Shown here in pieces: positions 1-6,322 of a stretch of 6,655 bases of DNA. The first letter of the stretch is position 1. Every line of letters begins with the position of its first letter. A program made the translations under genes and the position numbers. The stretch comes from UBA668 sp046052275 (GTDB lineage: Bacteria; Actinomycetota; Acidimicrobiia; Acidimicrobiales; Ilumatobacteraceae): the NCBI GenBank assembly GCA_046052275.1, contig JBJOMQ010000141.1:1-6655 (forward strand), given 5' to 3'. The notes under the pieces are model-generated. The model was given only the letters and a program-made list of their open reading frames with translations, was not told the DNA's origin and did no database searches.

Positions 1-577
1 CGACGTGCCGGGCGTACACCCACTGGATGACGTGCGACAGCTGCTGGATTGTCTCGACCAGCAGGCCATTTCGCGCTGCGTCGCCCAGGGCAGCGTGGAA
101 CTCGGTGTTGAGCATCGGCAGCGACGACCTGTCGGCGGATGCGACGGCGGCGAGGCCTCGATCGACGAGGGAGCGCAGCAGGTCGACGTCGGCCTCGGTT
201 CGGCGCTCGGCGGCGAGACGGGCCATCAGCCCCTCGAGTGCGGCTCGCACCTCGAACAGCTCTGCCGCCCGCTCGGCCGGCACACGCGCCACCCGTGCGC
301 CGCGCCTCGGCTCGAGTTCGACGAAGCCCTCTGCCGCGAGCGCCTGCAGCGCCTCGCGCACGGGATTGCGCGAGACCTCGAGCTCGGCAGCGATCTGGTC
401 CTCGAAGAGCCGGGCACCCTGCTCGTACACGCCCTCGGTGATCCGCCGCCTGATCTCGGCGAGCACGGCATGCCGAAGCGGCTGGTGCGAGATCGGGCGA
501 AGGCGTCCGCGGACGGAGTCGTGCCCGGAATGAGGCCCGGCGAACACCGGACTCACCGCTGATTCGACCTGCTCCAT
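1..577 (-). CDS. GntR-family transcriptional regulator, FCD/FadR subfamily (N-terminal 192 codons, cut by window edge)
   Basis: This is a DNA-binding repressor or activator of the GntR family. Reading the minus strand from ATG at 577-575, an open frame continues through position 1 without a stop. The winged helix-turn-helix spans about residues 31-97: a helix with LAEIRRRITEG (39-49), then the family hallmark VSRNPVREAL (68-77), AAEGFVEL (81-88) and the wing RRGARVA (91-97). The effector domain starts near residue 106 with LFEVRAALEG (107-116), typical of the all-helical FCD domain. N157-x3-H161, followed by the ALGDAARN stretch (163-170), matches the region that supplies a metal ligand in many FCD proteins; the remaining ligands would lie in the missing C-terminus. 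FCD members usually have 220-250 residues, so some 30-60 are missing. The start is supported by GAGGGG seven bases upstream. The gene is transcribed away from the ABC operon, the usual arrangement for a local regulator. Family assignment is firm; the ligand is unknown. Confidence 0.93.
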   Translation of the reverse strand, partial: MEQVESAVSPVFAGPHSGHDSVRGRLRPISHQPLRHAVLAEIRRRITEGVYEQGARLFEDQIAAELEVSRNPVREALQALAAEGFVELEPRRGARVARVPAERAAELFEVRAALEGLMARLAAERRTEADVDLLRSLVDRGLAAVASADRSSLPMLNTEFHAALGDAARNGLLVETIQQLSHVIQWVYARHV

Positions 578-584
578 GGTGACA

Positions 585-590
585 CCCCTC
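585..590 (-). promoter_or_regulatory. Ribosome binding site of the GntR-type regulator
   Basis: On the minus strand the bases read GAGGGG and end seven bases before the ATG at 577. This is a good Shine-Dalgarno match at a normal distance. It supports the chosen start over the nearby in-frame GTG codons at residues 8 and 11. Confidence 0.7.
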
Positions 591-674
591 GATCCGCTAC
601 CCGATCGTGCCATCCGGACCGCCGACGGCAGCGGACTCCACCGGCGGGCGTCGGCATTCTTGCGCCCCCGCGTC

Positions 675-690
675 GATTGTATAAAGTATG
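675..690. promoter_or_regulatory. AT-rich island: probable shared promoter core and operator between the divergent genes
   Basis: This is the only AT-rich stretch in the otherwise GC-rich 152-base gap between the regulator and the lipoprotein gene. On the plus strand, TATAAA (680-685) is a five-of-six match to a -10 box and would give a leader of about 38 bases before the ATG at 730. The possible -35 boxes upstream are poor. On the minus strand, TACAAT (681-676) could be a -10 for the regulator, with a leader of about 90 bases. ATTGTATAAAGT (676-687) is an imperfect palindrome (four of six paired positions). It resembles the TTGTATACAA-like sites bound by several FCD-type GntR proteins, matching eight of ten positions. 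The location between the genes and the base composition are seen directly; promoter and operator function are inferred. Confidence 0.45.
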
Positions 691-716
691 CGAAACGTCC
701 CCAGCCGGGGGCGCTC

Positions 717-723
717 AAGGGGG
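717..723 (+). promoter_or_regulatory. Ribosome binding site that fixes the lipoprotein start
   Basis: AAGGGGG lies six bases before the ATG at 730. An in-frame ATG at 688 would add 14 residues rich in Arg before the signal peptide. It lacks a Shine-Dalgarno sequence and falls within the proposed -10/operator island, so 730 is the better start. Confidence 0.8.
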
Positions 724-729
724 AACCAC

Positions 730-2244
730 ATGACCAGCAGGACCAAGCGCCTCGGCGCACTCGGTGCAGTGCTCGCCTTCGGTCTGTTCGCCGCAGCATG
801 CGGCGACGGCGACGGCGGCGACTCGAGTGCGGCGATCACCATCGCACTGGGCTCCGAGCCCACGAGCCTCGACCCGATGCTCGTCGACGACGGTGGCGAG
901 CGCGCCATCAACGACAACATCTACGAGACGCTGCTCGCCCGCACGGCCGACGGCGAGATCGTGCCCGGCCTCGCCACCGAGCTGCCCACGCAGGTCGACG
1001 ACACCACCTGGGAGTTCACCCTCCGCGAGGGCGTCAAGTTCCACGACGGCACCGACTTCAACGCCGATGCAGTGGTTGCCAGCGTCGAGCGCATGGTCGG
1101 ACTCGTCGCCGACGGCCTCACCGACAACGACGGGTTCTTCGGCACCCTCACCGGCGCCGAGAAGGTCGACGACTACACGGTGCGCATCACCACCGACGGC
1201 CCCGACGGCGTCATCCCGGCCCGCATGTACTGGCTGAAGATCATCGCCCCGTCGGCCAAGGACGTCGCCGACATGTCGGAGGCCCCGAACGGCACCGGCC
1301 CGTACAAGTTCGTCAGCCGTGAGACGGGCGTCAACATCAAGCTCACTGCCAACGGCGACTACTGGGGCGGCGCCCCGTCGATCAAGGACGTCACGTTCGA
1401 GTTCGTCGCCGAGGGCGGCACTCGTCTCGCCGGCCTGAAGTCGGGCAAGTACGACCTCATCACCAACCTGCCCCCGCAGGACGTCGACCAGGCCCCCGCC
1501 TCGGCGGCTGTTCAGGGCCAGGAGCACCCGGTGCTCATCCTCGATGCCGACGAGGGCATCACTGCCGACCCGAAGGTTCGCCTTGCGCTCAACCTCGCCG
1601 TCGACAAGGAGGCCATTGCCCAGAGCGTGTACGGCGGCTTCGCCACGCCGGATGCCGGCCAGCTGCTGAGCCCCTCGATCCTCGGCTTCAACTCGTCGCT
1701 GTCGGCGTACCCGTACGATCCCGAGCAGGCCAAGACGCTGCTCGAAGAGGCCGGTGTCGCAGGCCAGACCATCACCCTCGTCGGTGAGTCGTCGGGCCGC
1801 TGGTTGAACGACAAGGAGCTCGTCGAGGCCGTCGCCGGCTACTGGACCGAGGCCGGCCTCGTGGTCGACCTGCAGACGCCCGAGTTCGGCGCCTACCTCG
1901 ACATCCTGTTCGACCGCGAGAACCGCGCCGATGCCATCTTCGTGTCGAGCTCGAACGACATCCTCGATCCGTCACGCCAGCTGGCGACGTACTACGCCGC
2001 CGGCGGCATCGGGTCGTCGAACTCGAACGCCGATCTCGCCGCACTCGTCGACGAAGGCCGCTCGACCCTCGATCAGGCCCAGCGCCAGTCGATCTACGAG
2101 GAGGCCGTGAAGATCGCCTACGACGAGGCGTACTTCGTGTGGCTCGTGAACAACAAGGACCTCTACGGCATGAGCGAGCGCCTCGAGTGGACCCCGCGGG
2201 TCGACTCGAAGCTCCTCATCAAGGAGATGTCGGTCAAGAGCTGA
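730..2244 (+). CDS. ABC transporter solute-binding lipoprotein, family 5 (DppA/OppA-like)
   Basis: This is the extracytoplasmic receptor of the importer. It is membrane-anchored by lipid, captures the solute and hands it to the permeases. The 504-residue product begins with a signal peptide: basic residues at 4-7, a hydrophobic core at 8-20, and lipobox FAAAC with Cys24 as the lipidated residue. A Gly/Asp/Ser linker (25-32) follows. Family-5 hallmarks are present in order: SLDP (46-49), NIYETLL near 60, LREGVKFHDGT (98-108), NGTGPYKF (187-194), and VRLALNLAVDKEAI (283-296), the counterpart of the usual VRqAlnyAiDr motif. Length is normal for the family (about 500-550). It is the first gene of the importer operon and is followed by a terminator-like hairpin, not directly by the permeases. 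Family members bind peptides, nickel, glutathione, opines or sugars; nothing visible here decides among them. The fold and role are certain; the ligand is unknown. Confidence 0.96.
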   Translation: MTSRTKRLGALGAVLAFGLFAAACGDGDGGDSSAAITIALGSEPTSLDPMLVDDGGERAINDNIYETLLARTADGEIVPGLATELPTQVDDTTWEFTLREGVKFHDGTDFNADAVVASVERMVGLVADGLTDNDGFFGTLTGAEKVDDYTVRITTDGPDGVIPARMYWLKIIAPSAKDVADMSEAPNGTGPYKFVSRETGVNIKLTANGDYWGGAPSIKDVTFEFVAEGGTRLAGLKSGKYDLITNLPPQDVDQAPASAAVQGQEHPVLILDADEGITADPKVRLALNLAVDKEAIAQSVYGGFATPDAGQLLSPSILGFNSSLSAYPYDPEQAKTLLEEAGVAGQTITLVGESSGRWLNDKELVEAVAGYWTEAGLVVDLQTPEFGAYLDILFDRENRADAIFVSSSNDILDPSRQLATYYAAGGIGSSNSNADLAALVDEGRSTLDQAQRQSIYEEAVKIAYDEAYFVWLVNNKDLYGMSERLEWTPRVDSKLLIKEMSVKS

Positions 2245-2276
2245 CCGATCCGGTCATCCTTCACACGTAAGGTGAA
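2242..2276 (+). other. Two small tandem hairpins at the 3' end of the lipoprotein gene
   Basis: The first hairpin begins with the stop codon: TGACCG (2242-2247) pairs with CGGTCA (2251-2256) across a three-base ATC loop. The second pairs TTCAC (2260-2264) with GTGAA (2272-2276) across seven bases. They sit immediately before the much stronger stem at 2276-2306. Each alone is weak (6 and 5 bp) and could be chance. In tandem they may protect the 3' end of the lipoprotein mRNA from exonucleases, as described for intercistronic hairpins in other importer operons. Confidence 0.4.
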
Positions 2277-2306
2277 AGGGCCGCCGGGCAGCGCCCGGCG
2301 GCCCTT
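2276..2306 (+). terminator. Strong terminator/attenuator hairpin between lipoprotein and permease genes
   Basis: GGGCCGCCGGGC (2278-2289) is perfectly complementary to GCCCGGCGGCCC (2293-2304), with only AGC in the loop. Two A-T pairs (2276-2277 with 2305-2306) extend the stem to 14 bp. The following TTCTCCTAT is a weak U tract, so termination would probably be partial, or the stem may act mainly as an RNA stabiliser. It lies 31 bases after the lipoprotein stop and 57 bases before the first permease start. No convincing promoter is visible in that gap, so downstream genes probably depend on read-through. Confidence 0.75.
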
Positions 2307-2362
2307 CTCCTATCCGTCGTCATCCCACTCGCCAGACGCTCCAGCCCGACAGGAACCTCGCC

Positions 2363-3286
2363 ATGGGCCGCTACATCGTCCGCCGCCTGATGCAGGGCGT
2401 GCTGGTCATCTTCGGCGTCACGGTGTTCGTCTTCGTCATCACGCGCCTCGTCGGCGATCCGGTGAAGTTCATGCTCCCGCTGTCGGCCACAGAGGAGGAG
2501 CGGGCCGCACGCCGGGCGGCGCTCGGCCTCGACGATCCGATCCTCACCCAGTTCATCCGATTCCTCGGCGACCTTCTGCGCCTCGACCTCGGCGAGAGCA
2601 CCTTTGTGCGCGGGCAGCCGGCACTGGGTGTCGTGTTCGACTACCTGCCCCGCACGCTGCAGCTCGTCGCCATCGGCATCATCCTCGCCGTCGCGTGCAG
2701 CGTCCCGCTCGGTGTCATCGCCAGCCGACATCCCGGGAAGGCTGTCGACCGCCTGCTCACCACGGCCAGCCTCATCGGCCTGTCGGTGCCGCAGTTCTTC
2801 CTCGGCTACGTACTGGTCATCGGCTTCACCGTCAGGCTGCCGTGGTTCCAGACCGGCAACGGCCCGTGGCACACCAATCTCGTGCTGCCGGCCGTGTGCA
2901 TGGCCCTGCCCGCCATCGGCCGTCTCTCGATGGTCGTGCGCTCGGCAATGATCGACGAGCTGAACGCGCAGTACGTGAAGGTCGCCCGTGCCAAGGGGCT
3001 GTCGCAGCGGCGCATCCTCGGCGTGCATGCCCTGCGCAATGCCGGCATCCCCTACGTCACCCTGCTGGGCTGGGAGGTCATCCGGGCACTCGCCGGCTAC
3101 ACGGTCGTCGTCGAGTCGGTCTTCAACTGGCCTGGTCTCGGCTTCATGGCAAAGAAGGCGATCAACGAGCAGGACTTCTTCCTCATCCAGGCCATCGTGT
3201 TCGTGGTGGCCGTGATGGTGGTCGTCATCAACATCGCAGTCGACATCGCCTACAAGGTGCTCGACCCACGGGTGAAGCTGTCATGA
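2363..3286 (+). CDS. ABC transporter permease, DppB/OppB-like
   Basis: This is one of the two membrane subunits that form the solute channel. The 307 residues give about six membrane helices by eye: roughly 9-27, 98-118, 131-153, 173-193, 232-252 and 274-296. The N-terminus (GRYIVRRL) and the extracellular loop between helices 1 and 2, with LGLDDPILTQF and LDLGES, are typical of DppB/OppB. The cytoplasmic EAA-type loop that contacts an ATPase is at 204-227 (YVKVARAKGL, then RRIL, then HALRNA). It has the conserved G212, while Ala-Arg-Ala replaces the strict Glu-Ala-Ala, as is usual in this subfamily. The start is backed by AGGAA seven bases upstream. The stop overlaps the next gene's start as ATGA, indicating translational coupling. 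Length is at the lower end of normal (about 305-340). Confidence 0.96.
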   Translation: MGRYIVRRLMQGVLVIFGVTVFVFVITRLVGDPVKFMLPLSATEEERAARRAALGLDDPILTQFIRFLGDLLRLDLGESTFVRGQPALGVVFDYLPRTLQLVAIGIILAVACSVPLGVIASRHPGKAVDRLLTTASLIGLSVPQFFLGYVLVIGFTVRLPWFQTGNGPWHTNLVLPAVCMALPAIGRLSMVVRSAMIDELNAQYVKVARAKGLSQRRILGVHALRNAGIPYVTLLGWEVIRALAGYTVVVESVFNWPGLGFMAKKAINEQDFFLIQAIVFVVAVMVVVINIAVDIAYKVLDPRVKLS

Positions 3287-4287
3287 CCGCTCCCGATGGC
3301 TACACCGCGCAGCACCGCGAGGAGGAGCAGGCGCTCGACGCCGAGGAGAACCTGCAGGGCCGCCCGTTCGAGCTCTCGGCCGTCCAGCGCGGCGGGCTGT
3401 TCGGCGATCTCGTCCGCGACAAGCTGGGCCTGCTCTCGGCCGTGTTCCTCGTGGTGCTCATCCTCGCCGCCGTGTTCGCCCCGCTCATCGCGCCGGCCGA
3501 CCCCAACGAGGGCGACCTCGGGAGGGTGATGTACTCGCCCGTCTGGAACGGCGGCACGTGGGCTCACCCGCTCGGCACCGACTGGCAGGGCTACGACGTC
3601 CTCAGCCGACTGCTCTTCGGTGCCCGCACCTCGCTCATCGTCGGCGTGCTCGTGGTGGTGCTCGCCGGTACCTTCGGCGTGCTCGTCGGCCTCGTGGCCG
3701 GCTATCGGGGCGGCCGCACCGACCGATGGCTGATGGGCTGGGTCGACGTGCAGGTGAGTTTCCCGGGCCTTCTGCTCGCCATGCTGCTCATCGCCCTCGT
3801 CGGCGGGAGCGTCGCCTCGGTGAGCATCATCCTCGCCATCAACGGCTGGATGGTCTATGCGCGAATGACCCGAGGCGTGGTGCTGTCGGTACGCGAGCGC
3901 CCGTTCGTCGAGGCGGCCGAGATGGTCGGCGCCACGCCGCGCCGCGTCATCTTCAAGCACGTGCTGCCCAACCTGTTCACCCCGCTCGCCACGCTCGTCG
4001 TGCTCGAGTTCGCACGCATCATCCTCGCCGAGGCCGCCCTTAGCTTCCTCGGCCTCGGCATCCAGTATCCGGGCGTGTCCTGGGGTCTCGACATCGCCCG
4101 CGCCGGCGACCACGAATTGTTCGGCAACCAGTGGCTGATCATCTACCCCGGCCTCCTGCTGACGCTCACCGTGCTTGCGGTCAACCTGCTGAGCAGCTGG
4201 CTGCGCGTGGCGCTCGACCCCCTCGAGCGCGAGAAGCGATTCGCTGCTGCCGTGAGCGGCAAGAGCGACAGCGGAGCGGCGCTGTGA
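3283..4287 (+). CDS. ABC transporter permease, DppC/OppC-like
   Basis: This is the second membrane subunit, pairing with the product of 2363-3286. It has 334 residues. The first 40 or so are cytoplasmic, hydrophilic and acidic at 13-22 (EEEQALDAEE). An OppC N-terminal-type helix follows at about 48-66, with the conserved APLIAP (66-71). LGTDWQGYDVLSRLLFGART (97-116) is the DppC/OppC loop motif. The EAA loop is textbook: E210-A211-A212-x3-G216, then RRVIFKHVLPN (220-230). LSFLGLGIQYP and SWG follow later, also typical. The start ATG overlaps the upstream stop. Only a weak GGGTGA lies before it, consistent with coupled re-initiation. The family norm is about 290-310 residues; the excess is the N-terminal tail. 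Confidence 0.96.
   Translation: MTAPDGYTAQHREEEQALDAEENLQGRPFELSAVQRGGLFGDLVRDKLGLLSAVFLVVLILAAVFAPLIAPADPNEGDLGRVMYSPVWNGGTWAHPLGTDWQGYDVLSRLLFGARTSLIVGVLVVVLAGTFGVLVGLVAGYRGGRTDRWLMGWVDVQVSFPGLLLAMLLIALVGGSVASVSIILAINGWMVYARMTRGVVLSVRERPFVEAAEMVGATPRRVIFKHVLPNLFTPLATLVVLEFARIILAEAALSFLGLGIQYPGVSWGLDIARAGDHELFGNQWLIIYPGLLLTLTVLAVNLLSSWLRVALDPLEREKRFAAAVSGKSDSGAAL
4273..4276 (+). promoter_or_regulatory. Ribosome binding site supporting a GTG start for the first ATPase
   Basis: GGAG ends seven bases before GTG at 4284 and lies inside the end of the permease gene. No in-frame ATG is near, since the ATG at 4303 is in another frame. The frame upstream of 4284 encodes only Arg/Pro-rich non-homologous sequence. 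The GTG therefore gives the natural N-terminus. Confidence 0.65.
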
Positions 4288-5291
4288 GCGCACCGACAGA
4301 CCATGTCCCGCTGCTCGAGGTCGATCACCTCGAGGTGCAGTTCTTCACGCGCCGCGGCGTCGTCCAGGCGGTGCGGGGCGTGAGCCTCACCATCGAGAAG
4401 GGCGAAACGCTCGGCGTCGTGGGCGAGAGCGGCTCTGGCAAGAGCGTGATGGCCCAGACGCTGCTCGGCCTCACCGAATTGCCGGGACGCATCACGGGTG
4501 GCGACGTGCGATGGAAGGGCCAGTCGCTCGTCCACGATGCCGAGAGCACCCTCACTCGGGTGCGCGGCCGCGAGATCGCCATGATCTTCCAGGATCCGAT
4601 GACCTCGCTCAACCCGCTGCTCTCAGTGGGCCAGCAGATCATCGAGGTGCTCCGTCGCCATCTCGGCATGAACCGCCAGCAGGCCCGGGCGCGTGCCATC
4701 GAGCTGCTCGACCTCGTCGGCATCGCCAACCCGTCGGCGCGTGTCGACCAGTACCCGCACGAGATGTCGGGAGGCATGCGCCAGCGCGTGCTCATCGCCA
4801 TGGCGCTCTCATGCGAGCCCGAGCTGCTCGTCGCCGACGAGCCCACCACAGCACTCGACGTCACCATCCAGGCGCAGATTCTCGAGCTCGTCGCCGACCT
4901 GCAGCAACGGCTCGGGCTGGCCGTGATGCTCATCACCCACGACCTCGGTGTCGTCGCAGGACTGTGCGACCGGGTGGCCGTGATGTACTCCGGCAAGCTC
5001 GTCGAGCTCGCCAGCGCCGACGAACTGTTCGCCAACCCGGCGCACCCCTATGCCGCCGGACTGCTGCGCAGCACCCCGCGACTCGACCTCGTCACCGAGC
5101 GCCTCGTCTCGATCGACGGTGCACCGCCCGACCTCGTGGCACCGCCGCCCGGCTGTCCCTTTGCGGCGAGGTGCTCGCTCGCCACCGACGAATGCGTCGC
5201 CGAGATGCCGGGCCTGCACACGCTTGACGGAGGCCGCAAGGTTGCGTGCTGGCGACCCTTCGAGGCCGGGCGACCAGGAGACAGGTCATGA
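4284..5291 (+). CDS. ABC transporter ATP-binding protein, DppD/OppD-like
   Basis: This is one of two cytoplasmic ATPases that power import. It has 335 residues from a GTG start that overlaps the preceding stop (GTGA). All nucleotide-binding motifs are intact: Walker A GESGSGKS (47-54), Q-loop FQDP with Q103, signature MSGGMRQR (161-168, the Dpp/Opp variant of LSGGQ), Walker B LLVADEP (181-187) with catalytic E186, D-loop ALD (190-192) and H-loop H219. The C-terminal oligopeptide-transporter extension starts near HPYAAGLL and carries C291-x5-C297-x6-C304-x17-C322. Four cysteines of this kind bind a [4Fe-4S] cluster in some structurally studied DppD proteins. LNPLLSVGQQI after the Q-loop fits the DppD branch. 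Length is usual for the family. The stop overlaps the next start. Confidence 0.96.
   Translation: MSAPTDHVPLLEVDHLEVQFFTRRGVVQAVRGVSLTIEKGETLGVVGESGSGKSVMAQTLLGLTELPGRITGGDVRWKGQSLVHDAESTLTRVRGREIAMIFQDPMTSLNPLLSVGQQIIEVLRRHLGMNRQQARARAIELLDLVGIANPSARVDQYPHEMSGGMRQRVLIAMALSCEPELLVADEPTTALDVTIQAQILELVADLQQRLGLAVMLITHDLGVVAGLCDRVAVMYSGKLVELASADELFANPAHPYAAGLLRSTPRLDLVTERLVSIDGAPPDLVAPPPGCPFAARCSLATDECVAEMPGLHTLDGGRKVACWRPFEAGRPGDRS
5276..5280 (+). promoter_or_regulatory. Ribosome binding site of the second ATPase
   Basis: AGGAG lies seven bases before ATG 5288 and within the end of the upstream gene. It fixes this start over the in-frame ATG at 5246, which would add 14 residues of non-family sequence and overlap the upstream gene by 46 bases. 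Confidence 0.75.
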
Positions 5292-6310
5292 CCGCCCCTG
5301 ACGCCACCCAGACCGCAGGCCGCACCTCATCGGGCCAGCAGCCACTCGTCGAGGTCAGCGACCTCAGCATCCACTTCCCCATCGGCGGCAGCGGCCTGCT
5401 GGGCCGCAACCGTCGCCACGTCCATGCGGTCGACGATGTCTCGTTCTCGATCGCCAAGGGCGAGACCCTCGGCCTCGTCGGCGAGAGCGGATCTGGGAAG
5501 ACCACCACCGGGCGAGCCATCCTCCGCCGAATCGATGCCACGTCCGGCTCCATCCACTTCGCCGGCAACGACATCACCCGCCTGAAGGGCCGCCCGCTGC
5601 GCGACCTGCGCCGGCACATGCAACTCGTCTTCCAGGACCCCTACGCAAGCCTCAACCCGCGGATGTCGGTGCTCGAGCTCATCGCCGAGCCGCTCATCGT
5701 CCACGGCCTCGCACGCAACACCGACGAAGCCCGGCCTGCAGTGGTCGAGTTGCTCGACCGGTGCGGGCTGCCCTCCGACACCGCCGACCGCTATCCGCAT
5801 GCGTTCAGCGGCGGTCAGCGCCAGCGCATCGGCATCGCCCGTGCCCTTGCGCTGCGACCCGACTTCATCGTCGCCGACGAGCCGGTCTCGGCTCTCGACG
5901 TGAGCGTGCGCGCCCAGGTGGTGAACCTGCTGCAGGACCTCCAGCAGGATCTCGGCCTTACCTACCTGTTCATCGCCCACGACCTGTCGGTGGTGCGACA
6001 CATCTCGCACCGCATTGCGATCCTGTACGCAGGTCGACTCGTCGAGGTTGCCGACACCGACACCGTCTACGAGCGCCACCGACACCCGTACACCGAGGCG
6101 CTGCTGTCGAGTGTGCCCATTCCCGATCCGCCAATGCAGCGCGAGCGGCGCCGCATCGTGCTCACCGGCGAGGTGCCGAACCCCGTCGACCCGCCTGCGG
6201 GATGCCGCTTCGCCAGTCGCTGCCCCATCGCCGAGGCGCGCTGCCGCGCCGAGACCCCGCTGCTCGAGGAGAAGGCCCCCGGCCATCTCGTCGCCTGCCA
6301 CCTTCGCTGA
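5288..6310 (+). CDS. ABC transporter ATP-binding protein, DppF/OppF-like
   Basis: This is the second cytoplasmic ATPase, forming a heterodimer with the product of 4284-5291. It has 340 residues. Motifs: Walker A GESGSGKTTTGRAIL (65-79), Q-loop VFQDPYASLNPRM with Q116, the canonical signature FSGGQRQRIGIARAL (173-187), Walker B FIVADEP (193-199) with catalytic E198, D-loop ALD (202-204), and H231 in FIAHDLSV. The motif YASLNPRM and the loop before Walker A (GLLGRNRRHVHAVDDV) mark the DppF/OppF branch. The C-terminal extension again has four cysteines: C306-x5-C312-x6-C319-x17-C337, three residues before the end. Start and stop arrangement: ATGA overlap upstream, and 12 bases to the next start downstream. 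Both ATPases appear fully active, with no degenerate site. Confidence 0.96.
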   Translation: MTAPDATQTAGRTSSGQQPLVEVSDLSIHFPIGGSGLLGRNRRHVHAVDDVSFSIAKGETLGLVGESGSGKTTTGRAILRRIDATSGSIHFAGNDITRLKGRPLRDLRRHMQLVFQDPYASLNPRMSVLELIAEPLIVHGLARNTDEARPAVVELLDRCGLPSDTADRYPHAFSGGQRQRIGIARALALRPDFIVADEPVSALDVSVRAQVVNLLQDLQQDLGLTYLFIAHDLSVVRHISHRIAILYAGRLVEVADTDTVYERHRHPYTEALLSSVPIPDPPMQRERRRIVLTGEVPNPVDPPAGCRFASRCPIAEARCRAETPLLEEKAPGHLVACHLR

Positions 6311-6322
6311 GTTGACCCGGCG

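Noticed and set aside
5..562. Plus-strand open frames opposite the regulator
   Set aside because: The minus strand here encodes a clear winged helix-turn-helix and FCD domain, so the plus-strand frames are antisense shadows.
621..655. Inverted repeat GCCGACG / CGTCGGC with a 21-base loop in the regulator leader
   Set aside because: A 7-bp GC-only match with a long loop is expected by chance in this composition; no supporting signal nearby.
699..710. Small CCCC-AGCC-GGGG stem before the lipoprotein ribosome binding site
   Set aside because: Only 4 bp; too weak to claim as a riboswitch or attenuator, and no known riboswitch pattern is visible in this short leader.
715..1527. A 270-codon minus-strand open frame opposite the lipoprotein gene
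   Set aside because: Shadow of the real coding strand. It would also read across the lipoprotein start and its ribosome binding site, and has no motif.
2307..2362. Possible secondary promoter for the permease genes
   Set aside because: No recognisable -10/-35 pair; TATCCG near 2311 matches poorly and has no partner at the right distance.
2272..4287. A 671-codon plus-strand open frame running from before the first permease through the second permease
   Set aside because: Its first 337 codons (2272-3282) are out of frame with the first permease and read as Arg/His/Pro-rich noise. Only the part from ATG 3283 matches a family, so this is not a fusion protein.
3250..4293. A 347-codon minus-strand open frame opposite the second permease
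   Set aside because: Highly charged His/Glu/Asp-rich composition without family features. It is explained by the complementary strand of GC-rich permease codons.
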